NCBI GenBank assembly: GCA_001599815.1
Contig: BCIA01000002.1
Location: 6,793,626-6,857,625, forward strand
Direction of reading: 5' to 3'
Length of the DNA stretch: 64,000 bases
From: Furcasterigmium furcatum
Lineage: Eukaryota; Ascomycota; Sordariomycetes; Glomerellales; Plectosphaerellaceae
Both the position numbers and the translations under genes were made by a program. Below, one piece after another: positions 52,139 through 63,451 of the stretch. How positions within the stretch are numbered: position 1 is the first letter of the stretch; each line of letters starts with the position of its first letter. Below the pieces are notes generated by a model that worked only from the letters and a program-made list of their open reading frames with translations, searched no databases and had not been told where the DNA came from.

Positions 52139-53509
52139 ATGCGCCAGCGGCCGCTCTCGACACTCATCTTGCTACTCCTTCTCCCCGCGCTGGCGTGTGC
52201 CCAGAGAAGGGGTGGAGGAGGTGACGGCGGCCATGGAGGTGATTCCGACTTCGATGATGACAATGGCGGCGACAATGATGATTCAGGCGGCGGCGGAGGC
52301 GGCGGAGGAGACGATCCTCCCGTCTTTCGGAGCATGCCTTGCGGATGGCATGAGCGACAGAGGACGTTCGGTCTGCCGGGCATCTACTACAACGGCAGCA
52401 TCACGATACGCCATCACATCACGAAGAGCACGGTCTGGGATGAGGAGCTGGAGGACGACGACCCCGACAGCGGCTGCGACAACGACGACAGATCGCCCAA
52501 GACGTACACGTATCCCGCGCTGCTCTTGATCGCCCCGGCCGGCAACGAGTCCGATACCAACCCCATGCACTGGGCGCTCCGGGCATTCCAGCCGGCGGAC
52601 CAGCTCAGGGGAACGAGTGACGGGTTCATCGACATCGCCCAGCGCTGGGTCTACATCCGGTCCAGCGACTTCATCGTCCGTAACGAGACCCTCCGCGACC
52701 CGGACAACTCCGCCCTCTGGCCGCTGCTGGACACGTGGCGCGACAGCGACGCGACCAGGCTCAACCAGGACACGCGGGTGTACTGGCCGACCAACATCAC
52801 CTCGGGATCGGACGGCGTCTACGCGGCGCGGGCCGAGTACGCGCAGACCCCGCCGGGGATGAGAGCGCTGGACTACAGGCTGTCGTCTCGCATCTACGGG
52901 AAGCACACCAGCCAGTTCGTCACCCTCAGCGACGTCTGCGTGCGGAACCAGGTCCGGAACAGCATCACCAGCTCGCCGGAGGGCATGCCTTCGAGCCAGA
53001 TCGACAATGGCGAAGAGAGTCGGAGGACGTCGACGCCCACCGTGTGGCTGACAAAGGGCGCGACGGCTGAGCTGCTGAATATTGGCGCTGACTCCATGAC
53101 CATGACGCTCAACAACAGCCTGGATGCCACGGTGCCGCTGAGCGGGGGCCGCGAGGCGGGCTGTCCCGGGAGCGACCCGGATCCCTTTGAGATGGGGCAC
53201 TTTGGCCTCGTTCATTCCAAGGATGACACGAGCGCCGATCCGAAGCCGTGGACCGTGACGCTGAGCATTTCCGTCTCGTTCGAGGGGTCCATCGTCCGGG
53301 AGAACAGTACCAGCATCGACGGGTTCGAGAACGGGAAGCTGGTGTTCGGGGAGACTTATGATGAGCTGCTCAGGGAGACGGCCGAGATCAGATATGGAGA
53401 CGACGATAGTAACGGCAGCAGCAGCACAGCTGGTTGGAGTGCTCAGGCTTGGGCTGGGTTGGTGTTCTGCGTAGTGCTAGCCATGGCAGGGTATCAAGTA
53501 CAGGTCTGA
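52139..53509 (+). CDS. Secreted surface protein with GPI-anchor signal, unknown domain
   Basis: Single exon, 456 aa from ATG 52139. A strong signal peptide (RPLSTLILLLLLPALACA) is followed by a Gly/Asp-rich low-complexity tract (about 22-60). A folded region without a known name follows, with conserved-looking CGWHERQRTFGLPGIYYNGS and YPALLLIAPAGNES. Many N-x-S/T sites are present. The C-terminus (SSSTAGWSAQAWAGLVFCVV...YQVQV) is a hydrophobic tail after a small-residue stretch, as in GPI-anchored fungal cell-surface proteins. Function unknown; a cell-wall or plasma-membrane surface role is inferred from topology. Confidence 0.78.
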   Translation: MRQRPLSTLILLLLLPALACAQRRGGGGDGGHGGDSDFDDDNGGDNDDSGGGGGGGGDDPPVFRSMPCGWHERQRTFGLPGIYYNGSITIRHHITKSTVWDEELEDDDPDSGCDNDDRSPKTYTYPALLLIAPAGNESDTNPMHWALRAFQPADQLRGTSDGFIDIAQRWVYIRSSDFIVRNETLRDPDNSALWPLLDTWRDSDATRLNQDTRVYWPTNITSGSDGVYAARAEYAQTPPGMRALDYRLSSRIYGKHTSQFVTLSDVCVRNQVRNSITSSPEGMPSSQIDNGEESRRTSTPTVWLTKGATAELLNIGADSMTMTLNNSLDATVPLSGGREAGCPGSDPDPFEMGHFGLVHSKDDTSADPKPWTVTLSISVSFEGSIVRENSTSIDGFENGKLVFGETYDELLRETAEIRYGDDDSNGSSSTAGWSAQAWAGLVFCVVLAMAGYQVQV

Positions 53510-53897
53510 TAATCCTGTCTCTTGGACTGTTCATGTGGGCAGGAGCGAGTTCTTGCCGAGGTAGAATACTAGTAGGTACCTAATGAATCAATGAGGGCCT
53601 TGCTGCAGTCACCAAAGTTCTCAGATGCTCCAAAACAGTTGATAGCAAGAACGCGCAAACACAAACACACAAACACACAAACACAACCACACACACAGCA
53701 ACCGACAATTCACACCAGAACCGGAAGTGTCTCGCGCTATACAAGTCAACTTAACCATCATCCTCGACTTCTCCAAGTTGAACAGTCACAAGTTCGGCAA
53801 ACGCTCATCTCGGCCCTCAAGTAAGCACAGAGATCCTCCCGTCATCTAGAGGCCGCCCGACTGACACCACCAGGTCGATAAAACACCCAGAGAAACC
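53510..53897. other. Intergenic region
   Basis: 388 bp containing a CA-rich microsatellite (listed separately) and the presumed leader of the 2EXR gene. Confidence 0.5.
53656..53700 (+). repeat. CA-rich microsatellite
   Basis: A run of ACAAACACACAAACACACA-type repeats covers about 45 bp upstream of the 2EXR gene, about 200 bp before its ATG. Probably part of the 5' leader or promoter; length polymorphism is likely. Confidence 0.8.
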
Positions 53898-54719
53898 ATG
53901 ACGGCCACTTTCACCCTCTTCGCCAACCTCCCTCCCGAAATCCGCCACCAGATCTGGCAGCACGCCCTCACAAAATGGTCCATCACCCACTTCCGCCGAG
54001 ACACCGGAGACAACCCCGGCATCAAGCTCTCCGGCCGGCTCCCACGCTCCGTCAGCCATGCGTGCCGCGAAGCCCGCGCCGTCATGCAGCTCACGCACCA
54101 GCCCACCGACCGCTTCGGCTGGATCGACTTCAGCCGGCACATCTTCTCCTTCCGCGACGACACAGTCGACGACGCCGTGATGAAGGAGGTCGCAGAGGAG
54201 CACGACATCATGGCCCGCGTCCAGCACATCATCCTCCATCCATACGAGTTCTCAAGCCGCGGGGACACGTTGGCCGTCGTCCAGGCGCACTGCAGGGCGC
54301 TGAGGACTGTCGTCCTCATCGGGCCCTGGGTCGATGAGCCACCGAGCATGTGGTCGAGCGAGTTCCTCGGCTCGGCGCCGGATGGAGAGTCGGCGCTGTC
54401 TTCTCTGGATTGGACGACAGAGCTGGACCTGACGCCGGTGCTCAGGGCCATCGAGGACGGGGAGGTTCCCATGACCCCGCGGGGGGCGGAGTACCGCGAG
54501 AATCTGGAGCGTACCAATATCGAGAACTTTGGAAGTTTGTTCTTCCTGGACGGGCAGCAGCAACCCGGGCTGTGGCGCTGGCTAAGGGTCCTCGCGGTGG
54601 CGAAGGCTCTCGAGGGGACTATTGCCGACACGGGGAGGATCTACCTGCGGAGGAGGGACGAGATGTGTCCCCTGGGGGAGCGTAGCCTGGTGCGTGTCAG
54701 GCAGCATGACTGGGATTGA
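53898..54719 (+). CDS. 2EXR-domain protein
   Basis: Single exon, 273 aa. The N-terminal 2EXR domain is recognisable by FANLPPEIRHQIWQHAL (about 8-24), then PRSVSHACREARAVMQ and GWIDFSRHIFSF. 2EXR proteins are numerous in ascomycetes and have no known biochemical function; the name comes from a conserved E-x-R. The rest is helical and without signal peptide or membrane span. It is one of many lineage-expanded, weakly conserved fungal families. Confidence 0.85.
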   Translation: MTATFTLFANLPPEIRHQIWQHALTKWSITHFRRDTGDNPGIKLSGRLPRSVSHACREARAVMQLTHQPTDRFGWIDFSRHIFSFRDDTVDDAVMKEVAEEHDIMARVQHIILHPYEFSSRGDTLAVVQAHCRALRTVVLIGPWVDEPPSMWSSEFLGSAPDGESALSSLDWTTELDLTPVLRAIEDGEVPMTPRGAEYRENLERTNIENFGSLFFLDGQQQPGLWRWLRVLAVAKALEGTIADTGRIYLRRRDEMCPLGERSLVRVRQHDWD

Positions 54720-55519
54720 CTTGCACGGGCATGCAAGCTGCTCGAGAGGTGGTGGACAGCTCAAGTCACTGAGCCACGCATCAATAACACCTGGGCATAC
54801 ATCACAGCAGAGAGAGACAGTTGCTTGAATCGAAATGTTGTGATTTTGCTTTCACTTTGCGGCATCCCGCTCGCCCGGCAGTAGCAGTAACCAGCCCGTC
54901 CCTGGGCCCTCCGGACTCCGAAGCTATTCCAAGCCGCCGTCGCGCGGTTAATAAAAATCAAAATGTGGCTCGACGTATAAGGGCAAAGCTGGGTATCTCT
55001 TCCGCGCCGCCCCTTGAAAACAGAGCCGTCCCCATCCCATCTCGCAGAAACAAACGGGCGCGGGTATGCAGCCGATTCTCGTGTATCCTGGCTCCCGTCG
55101 CGGCGCCAAGGCGAGTCTAATAACCAGGTACCTCGGTGGTAAAGTTAGACAAAAAGTGACGATGTGGTTTGTTGCCAATGCTTCCTTTCATATAAAAGCA
55201 GGGGTGAATCCATGTCCGATAGACCAGGGGAGTCCAGTCGTAGTGAGTCCGAGAGCCAACTTCGAGCGTATATTTTCCGCTTTTCAACTGTTTTTGCGTC
55301 GTTTGTAGTATAAAACCAATAGGAAAGGATGTAATGAGCGAATATGGTCGGTAGTAGATGACGGTAATAGCAAGGAAAATATAAAATGAGCGTGGGGTGG
55401 TTGGATGCTCTCAACCTGTATTCGACACAAGGAAATCGGTAAGGATCGTGGGTCTCGTCGGCTGGCTCTCGGATCTCCTCGCTGGACTCTCTCCTGTCTT
55501 CATCAGTATTCGTCAGCTC
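54720..55519. other. Convergent intergenic region
   Basis: About 800 bp between converging stops. No gene supported. Confidence 0.5.
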
Positions 55520-58132
55520 TCAGATATACAGCGGCGCGCTGCCTCGCCGGGAGGACGGCGGCGGGGGGCTGCGGCCCTTGCTGTCGATGCTCGCGCGCGG
55601 CGTGATGTCGAGCAGCTTCGCGCTGCCGGCGCTGAGGTGGCGCACGTGGCCCTTGCGGCCGTAGTCGACGCTCGTGGCCTGCTCGAGGTGCGGCGTCTCG
55701 GCCTCCTCGGAGGAGGACTTGCCGGCCTCGTCGACCGTGTTGAGCAGCCCCTCGCGGGACTTGATCATCTCCATGTCGCCGTGGAGGATGGGCTGGCGGG
55801 CGCCGACGGAGCCCCATTTCATGTCGCCCTCGACGTACGAGTCGCCCTCGTCGCTGCTCGGGCGGCCCTCGCCTGTAGAGCGCCGGCCGAAGGGGTGGTC
55901 GTCGTATGTCTCCTTGGAGGGCGTGGCGAGGTTGGAGAGATAGTCGTCCGAGGCCGCGAGGTCCTCCTCCTCCGAGTCGTTGTCGGAGGAGTGGCGGGAG
56001 CGCCGCTGCTGCTGGCTGTGCGCGTAGGTCGTCGTCCGGGACATGCTGTCGCGCATGCCCATGCCGGAGGAGCCGCGCTTGCTGTTGATGCGCCCCGAGA
56101 GCCACGAGGCCTCCGAGTCGATGGACGCGAGGGACACCGACTGCGGCTGGGGCGAGTTCTGCGTGTTGCGGTGGAGGGACGTGGGCGTCTGCCGCATCGT
56201 CTCGTCGATGGTGCGCCGCTCCGAGGCGGGCGTGTCGTACCGGATGGGGATCGGCGCCGTGCCCTCCTCGCCGTTGTTGTTGTTGTCGTCGTCGGCCCTG
56301 ACCTCCGTGACGGCCGGCAGCGGCGGTTCGACGTCCGGCGAGGCCACGCGGGAGTCCGGGGGCGACATGGGCAGCTCGGGCAGATCCTCCCTGAAGCGAG
56401 ACCGCGTCCGCTTGGGGACCCCTGAGCTGCTCATCTTCGTCGGCGTGAACGCCACCACCACGGGGGGCGTTGCCGTGGAGGACCGTTCCGTCACCTGTTC
56501 GGCGGAGCGGCTCTGCGGGATCGCGACCATGGCCGGCGGGACCTGGACCGGCCCTGAGCCGGCGGCTTGCATCTCTTCGCGAGATGTGTTGGAGAAGGAC
56601 GACGGCCCGGAGCTTCTCCTGTTGCCCCGGATCGACCCCCATTTGAATAGTGATGCGAACGTCCGCTTGCCGCGGCTGCTGGCAACGGAGTCCTTGCGAC
56701 CCGGCTCCGAGAGGTCCGACTTGGACGGCAGGGAGGACAAGCGTCGCTTCTCGTCGGATGCCAGGGACGTCTTCGAGTGTAGTGCCTTGTTCTCCGTGTC
56801 GGCGGCTTTGCTGGGCTTCGGTTCTTCAGGCGGCGGTGTTGCCGGCGCCTTGGCCTCGTGGGCTTCTTCGTGGTTGTCCAGGGGAATGCTCTCCGAACGG
56901 TGGAAGTGATTCAGAGCCTGGGGCCTGGCGGCTTCAGCTTCTTGCGCTGGTACCTCGACCTCGCTCTCTGGGATTGCTTCCGTCTCCTGTCGCTCCGCAG
57001 ATGATCTGTTTTCTGCTCGTCTCCTCGAGGATGTCCTCACGGTCGACTCCGGGTCGATGCCGAGGCCATGCTCCTCTCGGCCCAGGACGCCGCGCTCGAG
57101 GTTCTGAGGCGGCGGAGTGCCGTTCTTCCTCGCCTCCTCTTCGGCCTCGCGCTGCTTCGCAGCCCTTCTCGTCAGTCGTCGCTCGAGCCTTTCCTGCTCG
57201 CGCTGAGTTTTCCGCTCCCTCCTCCGGTTATCCCGCTCCATGAGCTCTCTGATATCGTGTGCGTCGAGATCGTCTGCGAGGCTGTCGATTCGCTTGTGGG
57301 CTTTCAGCGTCTCCTCGGGGATGACGCCGGGCTCCATGAGCTTCCTCTTCTGGGACGCCGTCCTCGCCGGGTCGGAGGTGCTCGAGGGCCCGAAGCGCGG
57401 GTTGTAGGCCCGTCGGAGTGTCGGCCGGGGGGCCAGCGTGTCGAGGGCGGACACCTTGTAGGAGGCGTGCTCCGAGTCGGAGGACATGGAGGAGTGAATG
57501 GACTCGGGGATGGGCAGCGAGACGTCGGACGCGGGGACGGAGTTGCGGCCCAGGCCGGTCTTCGCCCGCTTCGAGTCCTTCTTGATGGGCCGCCCGGCCA
57601 TCCAGGGCTCCGTGGCGGGTCGTCGGGGGGCGAAGGTGCTCATGGCCTTGATCTCGGCCTCGCGATCGAGGTCTTCTCTCCGCCGCTTGCTGCTCTTCTT
57701 CCGCGAGGTTTGCGTGCCGCCGGCGCCACTGCGAGCATTGTAGAGGGTCGGGACGCGGTGCCACGCATGATCCTTCTCGGTCTCCTCGTCAATTTGTTCT
57801 TCCGGGGAGAACCTTGTCGGGCGCCCTGGGCCGTGCAGGCCCGACGTGGCATGATCCTGGGCGGCAGCGGCAAGGCGTATGGAGTCCTTGCGGCCGGGGG
57901 AGAAGCTGTATGTGCGGGCTCGCCGCTGGAGCTTCTTCTGTGTTTCTGGGTCTGTCGGGGGTTGTTCGGTGCGCTGCTTCTTCTGGGACGTCGAGCGCGG
58001 CGGTGTCGAGGTTCTGGTGATGTCGTCGGCCGTTTGGCTCCGGGGCAGGCCGTCGGCGTCGACGTCAGAGAGCGCGGCGCCGCTGCGGGAGCGTTTGCGC
58101 CCGCTCTTCCTCCTGAATGGCCATAAAGCCAT
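55520..58132 (-). CDS. Large disordered basic protein, conserved, unknown
   Basis: Single exon, 870 aa. No enzymatic domain is recognised. The N-terminus MALWPFRRKSGRKRSRSG is very basic and opens with a short hydrophobic WPF. Most of the chain is Ser/Arg/Pro/Glu-rich and disordered. A charged helical stretch of about 60 residues (around 280-345) includes RRERKTQREQERLERRLTR and may be a coiled coil. Many Ser-Pro and Arg-x-x-Ser sites suggest heavy phosphorylation. The C-terminal part has conserved-looking GDMKWGSVGARQPILHGDME and RHLSAGSAKLLDITPRASID. Nuclear or cortical scaffold roles are possible but unproven. Its long 5' intergenic region and leader repeats fit a regulated gene. Confidence 0.75.
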   Translation of the reverse strand: MALWPFRRKSGRKRSRSGAALSDVDADGLPRSQTADDITRTSTPPRSTSQKKQRTEQPPTDPETQKKLQRRARTYSFSPGRKDSIRLAAAAQDHATSGLHGPGRPTRFSPEEQIDEETEKDHAWHRVPTLYNARSGAGGTQTSRKKSSKRRREDLDREAEIKAMSTFAPRRPATEPWMAGRPIKKDSKRAKTGLGRNSVPASDVSLPIPESIHSSMSSDSEHASYKVSALDTLAPRPTLRRAYNPRFGPSSTSDPARTASQKRKLMEPGVIPEETLKAHKRIDSLADDLDAHDIRELMERDNRRRERKTQREQERLERRLTRRAAKQREAEEEARKNGTPPPQNLERGVLGREEHGLGIDPESTVRTSSRRRAENRSSAERQETEAIPESEVEVPAQEAEAARPQALNHFHRSESIPLDNHEEAHEAKAPATPPPEEPKPSKAADTENKALHSKTSLASDEKRRLSSLPSKSDLSEPGRKDSVASSRGKRTFASLFKWGSIRGNRRSSGPSSFSNTSREEMQAAGSGPVQVPPAMVAIPQSRSAEQVTERSSTATPPVVVAFTPTKMSSSGVPKRTRSRFREDLPELPMSPPDSRVASPDVEPPLPAVTEVRADDDNNNNGEEGTAPIPIRYDTPASERRTIDETMRQTPTSLHRNTQNSPQPQSVSLASIDSEASWLSGRINSKRGSSGMGMRDSMSRTTTYAHSQQQRRSRHSSDNDSEEEDLAASDDYLSNLATPSKETYDDHPFGRRSTGEGRPSSDEGDSYVEGDMKWGSVGARQPILHGDMEMIKSREGLLNTVDEAGKSSSEEAETPHLEQATSVDYGRKGHVRHLSAGSAKLLDITPRASIDSKGRSPPPPSSRRGSAPLYI

Positions 58133-61100
58133 CTTCCATCTGGCAGGCGGCGCGCGGGAGGGCCTTCTTTACTAGTAGTGGGAGAGGTGCGTACAGGGTT
58201 GGTGGCTGGTCCGGGAGGTGTTCAGAGGCATGGTGGTGCGATCGATCGTCGAGGCGGCTGGGTTGAGTGAGTGAGTGAATGAAGCCCGCCAAGGTGGAAA
58301 GAGCGGGATCAAGACGGCGAGAGGTTCCCGGCTGTGACGGGTGGTGGTAGGTAGGTAAGTATAGAGTAAGTATGGGGGAGTAGGAGTAGGAGTACAACAA
58401 GCAAGGTCGTCGTAGCGGTGGGAGACTCCAAGTTATGGGCAGCGGTGGCAAGGGAAGCCCAATGATTCAAGGGCTGGCTGGGGGGAAAACTAACTAGTCG
58501 CAGCAAGTACCGTCTTTCCAGGGACTTGGCCACGACAGGGGTGTGGTGTACGGGAAGAGGACTGACGAGGGGGTGTGGGACCGTGATGGAGGCGTGGGAA
58601 GAGTCAGGAGACGAGACGGACGAGACGGACCAGCGGGGCGGACTTGTGGCACTGGACCGGGCCTGAGCCAGAGCAGAGCCACTCACCAGAGGTCACGGAG
58701 GGAGGAAGAGGAGAGGGAATGCGACGAAATGATGGCGGTGCCCGCGGCCTAGAACACCGCATGCTCTTCTCCCAAACCACAGACACGGGCGGAGGATGCT
58801 CCTAGTGAGCCAGAGGTACTTCTCCCAGCTAGTGACGGTACCCCGACAGAACGCGACTCATCAGGGCTCTGGAATGATTCGGCGCGCAATGTGGCTGGCC
58901 GCCGTTCGAGAGGCGGCGGCGGGTGGGAGTATCCGCCGTTTGTCGGAAGACTCGGGGTCCATTACGAGTTGCGCTATACAGTACAAAGGCCATTCTGAAT
59001 AGCATATGGACTGTACAGGAACACGACACCGGCGACGTGCGCCGACTGGGCGGTGGAGTGAGGTGAGGTCGTAGACGCAGGGCAGGGCACAGAGCAGCAG
59101 ACCAGAACAGACCGAAGCAAGGTACCCGCGAGAGCTGCTGCAGAAACTGGGGTGAGGGTCACGGTGGCCAGGGGCCTCCAGCACCTCGGGGCTCGGTCTC
59201 GGGCTCGTTCAAGTCACAGGACTGGGCACTATTGTTGGACCACCGAGTTCAACAGTTGCATGTTCCGTCTGTCAACTCACCATCCCATGTCGGCAAAAGA
59301 AAAGATGGTGAGACCGCCCGGCTGGCCGAGCTTCCTTCTTCCGCAGAACAGACGGCCTGATACAGGCACGAGTAATTCTTCCCCGCTGATTGGGCCCCCG
59401 GGGTCGTGTCTGCCTCCCGTGATAGCTTCGATCCAGTGAGATGGAGTCTGACACCCACTGATGAGGGCTTGCAACGGCCCGGCCAATGGAAGTCCGCTGA
59501 AGCGCTGCTTCCCAGCCAATTCTTTGACGGATGGCCAGCGCTCGCAAGCGCAGAGTCCGGCCAGCCGTGGCGCTGTCACTCGACCACCATGACCGCCGGC
59601 TCGTGCTGACCTCTGACCCACGGACGCTCTCTCCGACGCCTCTGATGCCACCGGGGCGTTACCAGCCACTCGTCTTTTTGGGACTCTGGACTCTTGTCTC
59701 TGGGCTCGGACGGGGAGATCCTCCTCTCCCGCTCGGTATCGGCCACGACGACGATGATCCTCACCACCACTCGACGGCGATCAACGGGCTGCCCCGGCGA
59801 TGGCCCCCAATGTTGACGTACATTCAGTCCCAGTAAATATGTACCAAGTACGTTCTCCCAAGTGGCTCAAATGGTTCTCTCAACGACCAGAACCCAGACA
59901 TGTGCCCGCAAGAGCCATCTGTTTCTCCCGGGTTTCCGATCTTGAGATGAACGCACCCTGTTTCTCCTCTCCCGCCGGTCTAGAACCCAGCCCTCCGTTC
60001 CGCCCAGACGGTCGATGGAAACTGGAAACCGAGAAAATCCGTGGCCTGCCCGTGCCCTGTTTTCTGTCGGGCCTCGCCGTTTAGGCAGGGATCGGCCCCG
60101 CGCGTTTCTGCGTCCCTGGCACTCTGCTGCTGCTGCAGAGTCTCGTGGTTTCGGGACTTTCCTCGGAGGACATGGTACCTCGCTGTGCTATTTGTGGAAG
60201 AGGCGGGCCTCGTATCTGGAGCGACCCTGGCCGTACCCCTGGCTCTCCAAGTCTCGAGCTCTCTCTCTGAGAAGCTCTCGCATCATCCATTGCCCACTCA
60301 CTGCCAGGGCGCATGGAGTCTCGTCGTATTCCCCTCCAGCAGAGCCCTCGAATTGTCCACTAGCACGGCGCCTTGCCCTCGTAGTCTCCGCGGGACGACG
60401 CGACCCAGGCTGATCAATGTCTTAGATGCCGTTCCTCCACGCGCAGAAATTGAGTTCGCGCACGCCGTCCAGCCATCCAGGCCTCATTCGTCCCCCGGCA
60501 GGGTGTGTGGTGTCGAGGACCCTGGCCTACCTGCTGGCTGGCTGGCAATTATGTCATTTGTGATGATACCGGCAGGCCAGAGAAGCAATCAATCAACCAT
60601 CCAGTCCCCTTGCCCCCTTCTGGCCTGGCCGGCGTCGATCATCCGGAGCCCCTCCAGGCAACGTCATGGCCGTGGCAGGGGTGCCCTTCTGGGAGAGAGA
60701 ACGATGGGAGAAGCATGAGAGCCGGGAGTCAAGCCAAGCACACATGATCGAAGTCATTGATGCCCACGACTCGCCCATGAATGTCGACAGCGTCCGGTGC
60801 GACCGCCAGCAGGGACCGCGCCTGCACGCTCGCTTATGCGCTCTCTACTTTCAGTGAATGGCAGAACGCGCCGCGACGCACATTCATGCCTGTCAACCGT
60901 CGACACGCCGACACGTAGTGACACCGTCCACCGTCCAGCGCGTACGTGCGTCCAGGCACCGCCGCCGCTGCGGAATGCCCGCGCGGGCGACCGTGAAAAA
61001 ACGTGGGTGATGCGATCCGTGGGGGAGACAGGGTCTCACGGCTCGCCGGGCACAAGTGCCACATCCCGTTCCTCGCCCCTGGTTGGGCGCACACTCTAAT

Positions 61101-62121
61101 GCCCCCGGAGATATGATGGCTTGATCTATCATGACCATAGCGGTCCGCTCCCTTGGCGCCTCAACGGCAATCATATGCGATCCAATGCCCGCCGCGGGCG
61201 AGGGAGCAAAAGATTCCGACGATGTTCCTCCCCGGGGCCGCGCAATTACCGCCCCCGTCCACTCAGGAGCCGCGAGCCGCGACGGTGCTCACAGAGTAGA
61301 ATGATGGCGCTGCGGGTGCCCGTGGAATGAGCGCTGAGGTCGCGTTACACTGACGAACAATCGGAGATTTGCTGGCCGTCTCTTGTGTCTCGTCTCGCTC
61401 GACATCGCAGCATCAAAACGTTTCAGGGAGCCTTGTGACTGATATGTCTGCCCCTTCATCAATGGCTCTGGAGTCCACGCATTCTTGGCAGGTGTCGCTG
61501 CTGCGAGCCGTGACGCGCGGTTCGGCGCGTCGAAGCTGGCCATCCCGTGGACTGCCGGCGGACAGGGTAGGCCAGACAGTCAGTCTGATGGCTATGGCAC
61601 ATGCACCATCTCAATCTGATAGGCTTCAGTAACATGCATCAAACGTATAAACAGACAGTCATATACGTAGGAGGCCGTTTGGTTGGGTGTTGCAGATACA
61701 GATAGACAGAGGTCGAGTGAGCAGTCGTGTGAATGAGGATTCGCGCCATCCTCGTCACGAGAGGTAGTCGTCTCAGTAGAGAATTCCAGAAATGAGTTGC
61801 TACATGACCACTTTGAGCTGCGGAAGCAGTTCGATCTGGCTCCCCGCAAAGCCGTACTTCGGCACGACAGCTCTCTCGATGGCGGCTCTGCATCACAAAG
61901 TCGAGCAATCTGGTCCCCCATTAGTCACCCAGGCCAGGCTCACCGCTTTCCGGACCGCTCCCTTCGCTGTGCCATCCTCGGGCCGCTAGGCATCCCCCGA
62001 CTCCCAAGTGGGTATCCTCGTCGACCCCGCACTGCTGAGTACTACGTTTCTCAGGAATCGAGGATGGTCCAGTACAGTACACCATATCCTCCCTCACCTG
62101 AACAACGACATTACTAGCAGG
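58133..62121. other. Gene-free region, 4.0 kb
   Basis: Between divergent genes. The first kilobase is purine/pyrimidine-skewed leader-like sequence with short repeats. Longer open frames (for example 60041-60718) are low-complexity and have no domain, so none is called. This is the largest gap in the window. Confidence 0.5.
58341..58394 (-). repeat. Short GTAGG/GAGTA-type simple repeats in the 5' leader region
   Basis: The plus strand reads GTGGTGGTAGGTAGGTAAGT and then GGGGGAGTAGGAGTAGGAGT. On the minus strand this is a pyrimidine-rich CTCCTACTCC-type tract 200-260 bp upstream of the 870-aa protein start, as in many fungal core promoters. Confidence 0.6.
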
Positions 62122-63451
62122 ATGCCAGCAGATGGTCTCAGCATTGCATCCGGTGTTGTGGCACTGGTAACATTTGCTTTCCAAGCCAGTACTGTGCTCT
62201 ATACGACGATTCGCAGCTTTCAAGACCAGGACAGAAAGACGCGCTCGCTCAGAGACGAGCTTGCAGACCTGGCGGGCGTCTTGCAATCACTCCTGGAAAC
62301 AGTCTCTGGGAACCCCGACATCAACTTCGAAGCTCTCAAATTTCCTCTTTACCGATGTGGCAAGACTTGCGAGGAGTACGGCGAGCTTATTGCTCGGTGC
62401 ACCAAGCATTCCAATGGCTCACGACCGAGCGTGCGGGATTGGATTAGCCAGCAATATCTCAAAGGAGATATCAATGACGTCAAAGAGATGCTTGCTGGAT
62501 ACAAATCCACAATCAACATCGCGCTGGCTAACGCAAACATGTAAGATACATCATATGGTGCATCCTGTGCAATCAGCTGATCACCATGAACTTCGCAGAT
62601 GCATCGTTGCCTCGATAACGCCCGATGCTCTCGAAGACTACAAGGAGCTGATACGCGATGCGACTAGCGATCTACATGAGCACGTAGATCGTCTGGACAA
62701 GAGAATACAGAGCTTAGCTGCTTCTGAAGTCGAAAGCCCTGCCCGTCAGGGCACGGAATGGCTTGCCATGCTAGAGGAGATGCAGAGCACCCAGCAAGGC
62801 TTACGGCTATGCTCGCAACTGTCCACCCAGATCCAGGAACTCGAGTCCACATCCAAGGAGCACCCGCAATTCCAGCAGCAGCCTTCAGCATACAAGTACA
62901 TTAGGAGTGGCTTAGGCGCCGCCAAGGGCTCTATCCAGTCCCTCATGTCACGGCTTCAAACCCACGAGAACGAGATCAACAAGAGAATGGAGACCATGAA
63001 ACTGACACTGCCGTTATCCGAGGACGAGGCAAAACAGATCGCGCAACTCCAAGAGATAAGAGAGAGCATTCATCAATGCATGAATGTCGTCTCTGACGCA
63101 GGTCAGACTTTGACCGAACATCGTTACAACATTTTCGAAGACATAACGATGACGGACAAGAGCTATGGTATCTGTGTTTCGACCGTTAAAGACCTCGTTA
63201 TCGCGAGACGAGTCAATCTGAAGGACGAGGCGCGTTACGTGGGTGGACAACTAAGCGATGAAGGCTACCAGAACACCATTGACAAACTGACCCAACTGGA
63301 CCAAGCGATCGCTCAATCCTCTGGGAGAGATGTCGGGCAAAGGCCCGATACTTCCGAGCTGAAGGCCGGGAGCATGGTTGACCGTTATGGGCGTGGTTTC
63401 AAGCTTCCGCCGTCAGCGACATTGGCCAAACCATCTGAGGGAATCCCCTAG
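62122..63451 (+). CDS. PigL_N-type domain protein (stand-alone)
   Basis: Exon 1 (62122-62540) and exon 2 (62599-63451), with a 58-bp GTAAGA...GCAG intron, give 423 aa. The N-terminus matches the fungal PigL_N (azaphilone cluster protein L N-terminal) pattern: DGLSIASGVVALVTFAFQAS, then VLYTTIRSFQDQDRKTRSLR and ELADLAGVLQSLLETV. Further parts are long helices with coiled-coil character, for example LDKRIQSLAASEVESPARQG and QIAQLQEIRESIHQCMNVVS. PigL_N often sits at the N-terminus of NACHT or ankyrin proteins in fungi; here no such domain follows before the stop. The C-terminal 100 residues contain GRGFKLPPSATLA. Function unknown; the longer frame from 62008 is leader. Confidence 0.82.

Noticed and set aside
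55397..56425. 342-aa and other frames antisense to the 870-aa protein
   Set aside because: Compositional shadows of a long GC-rich gene; no start context, domain or intron support.
60041..60718. 225-aa plus-strand frame in the 4-kb gap
   Set aside because: Low-complexity, no domain, no promoter-like start, and no splice sites that would join it to other frames.
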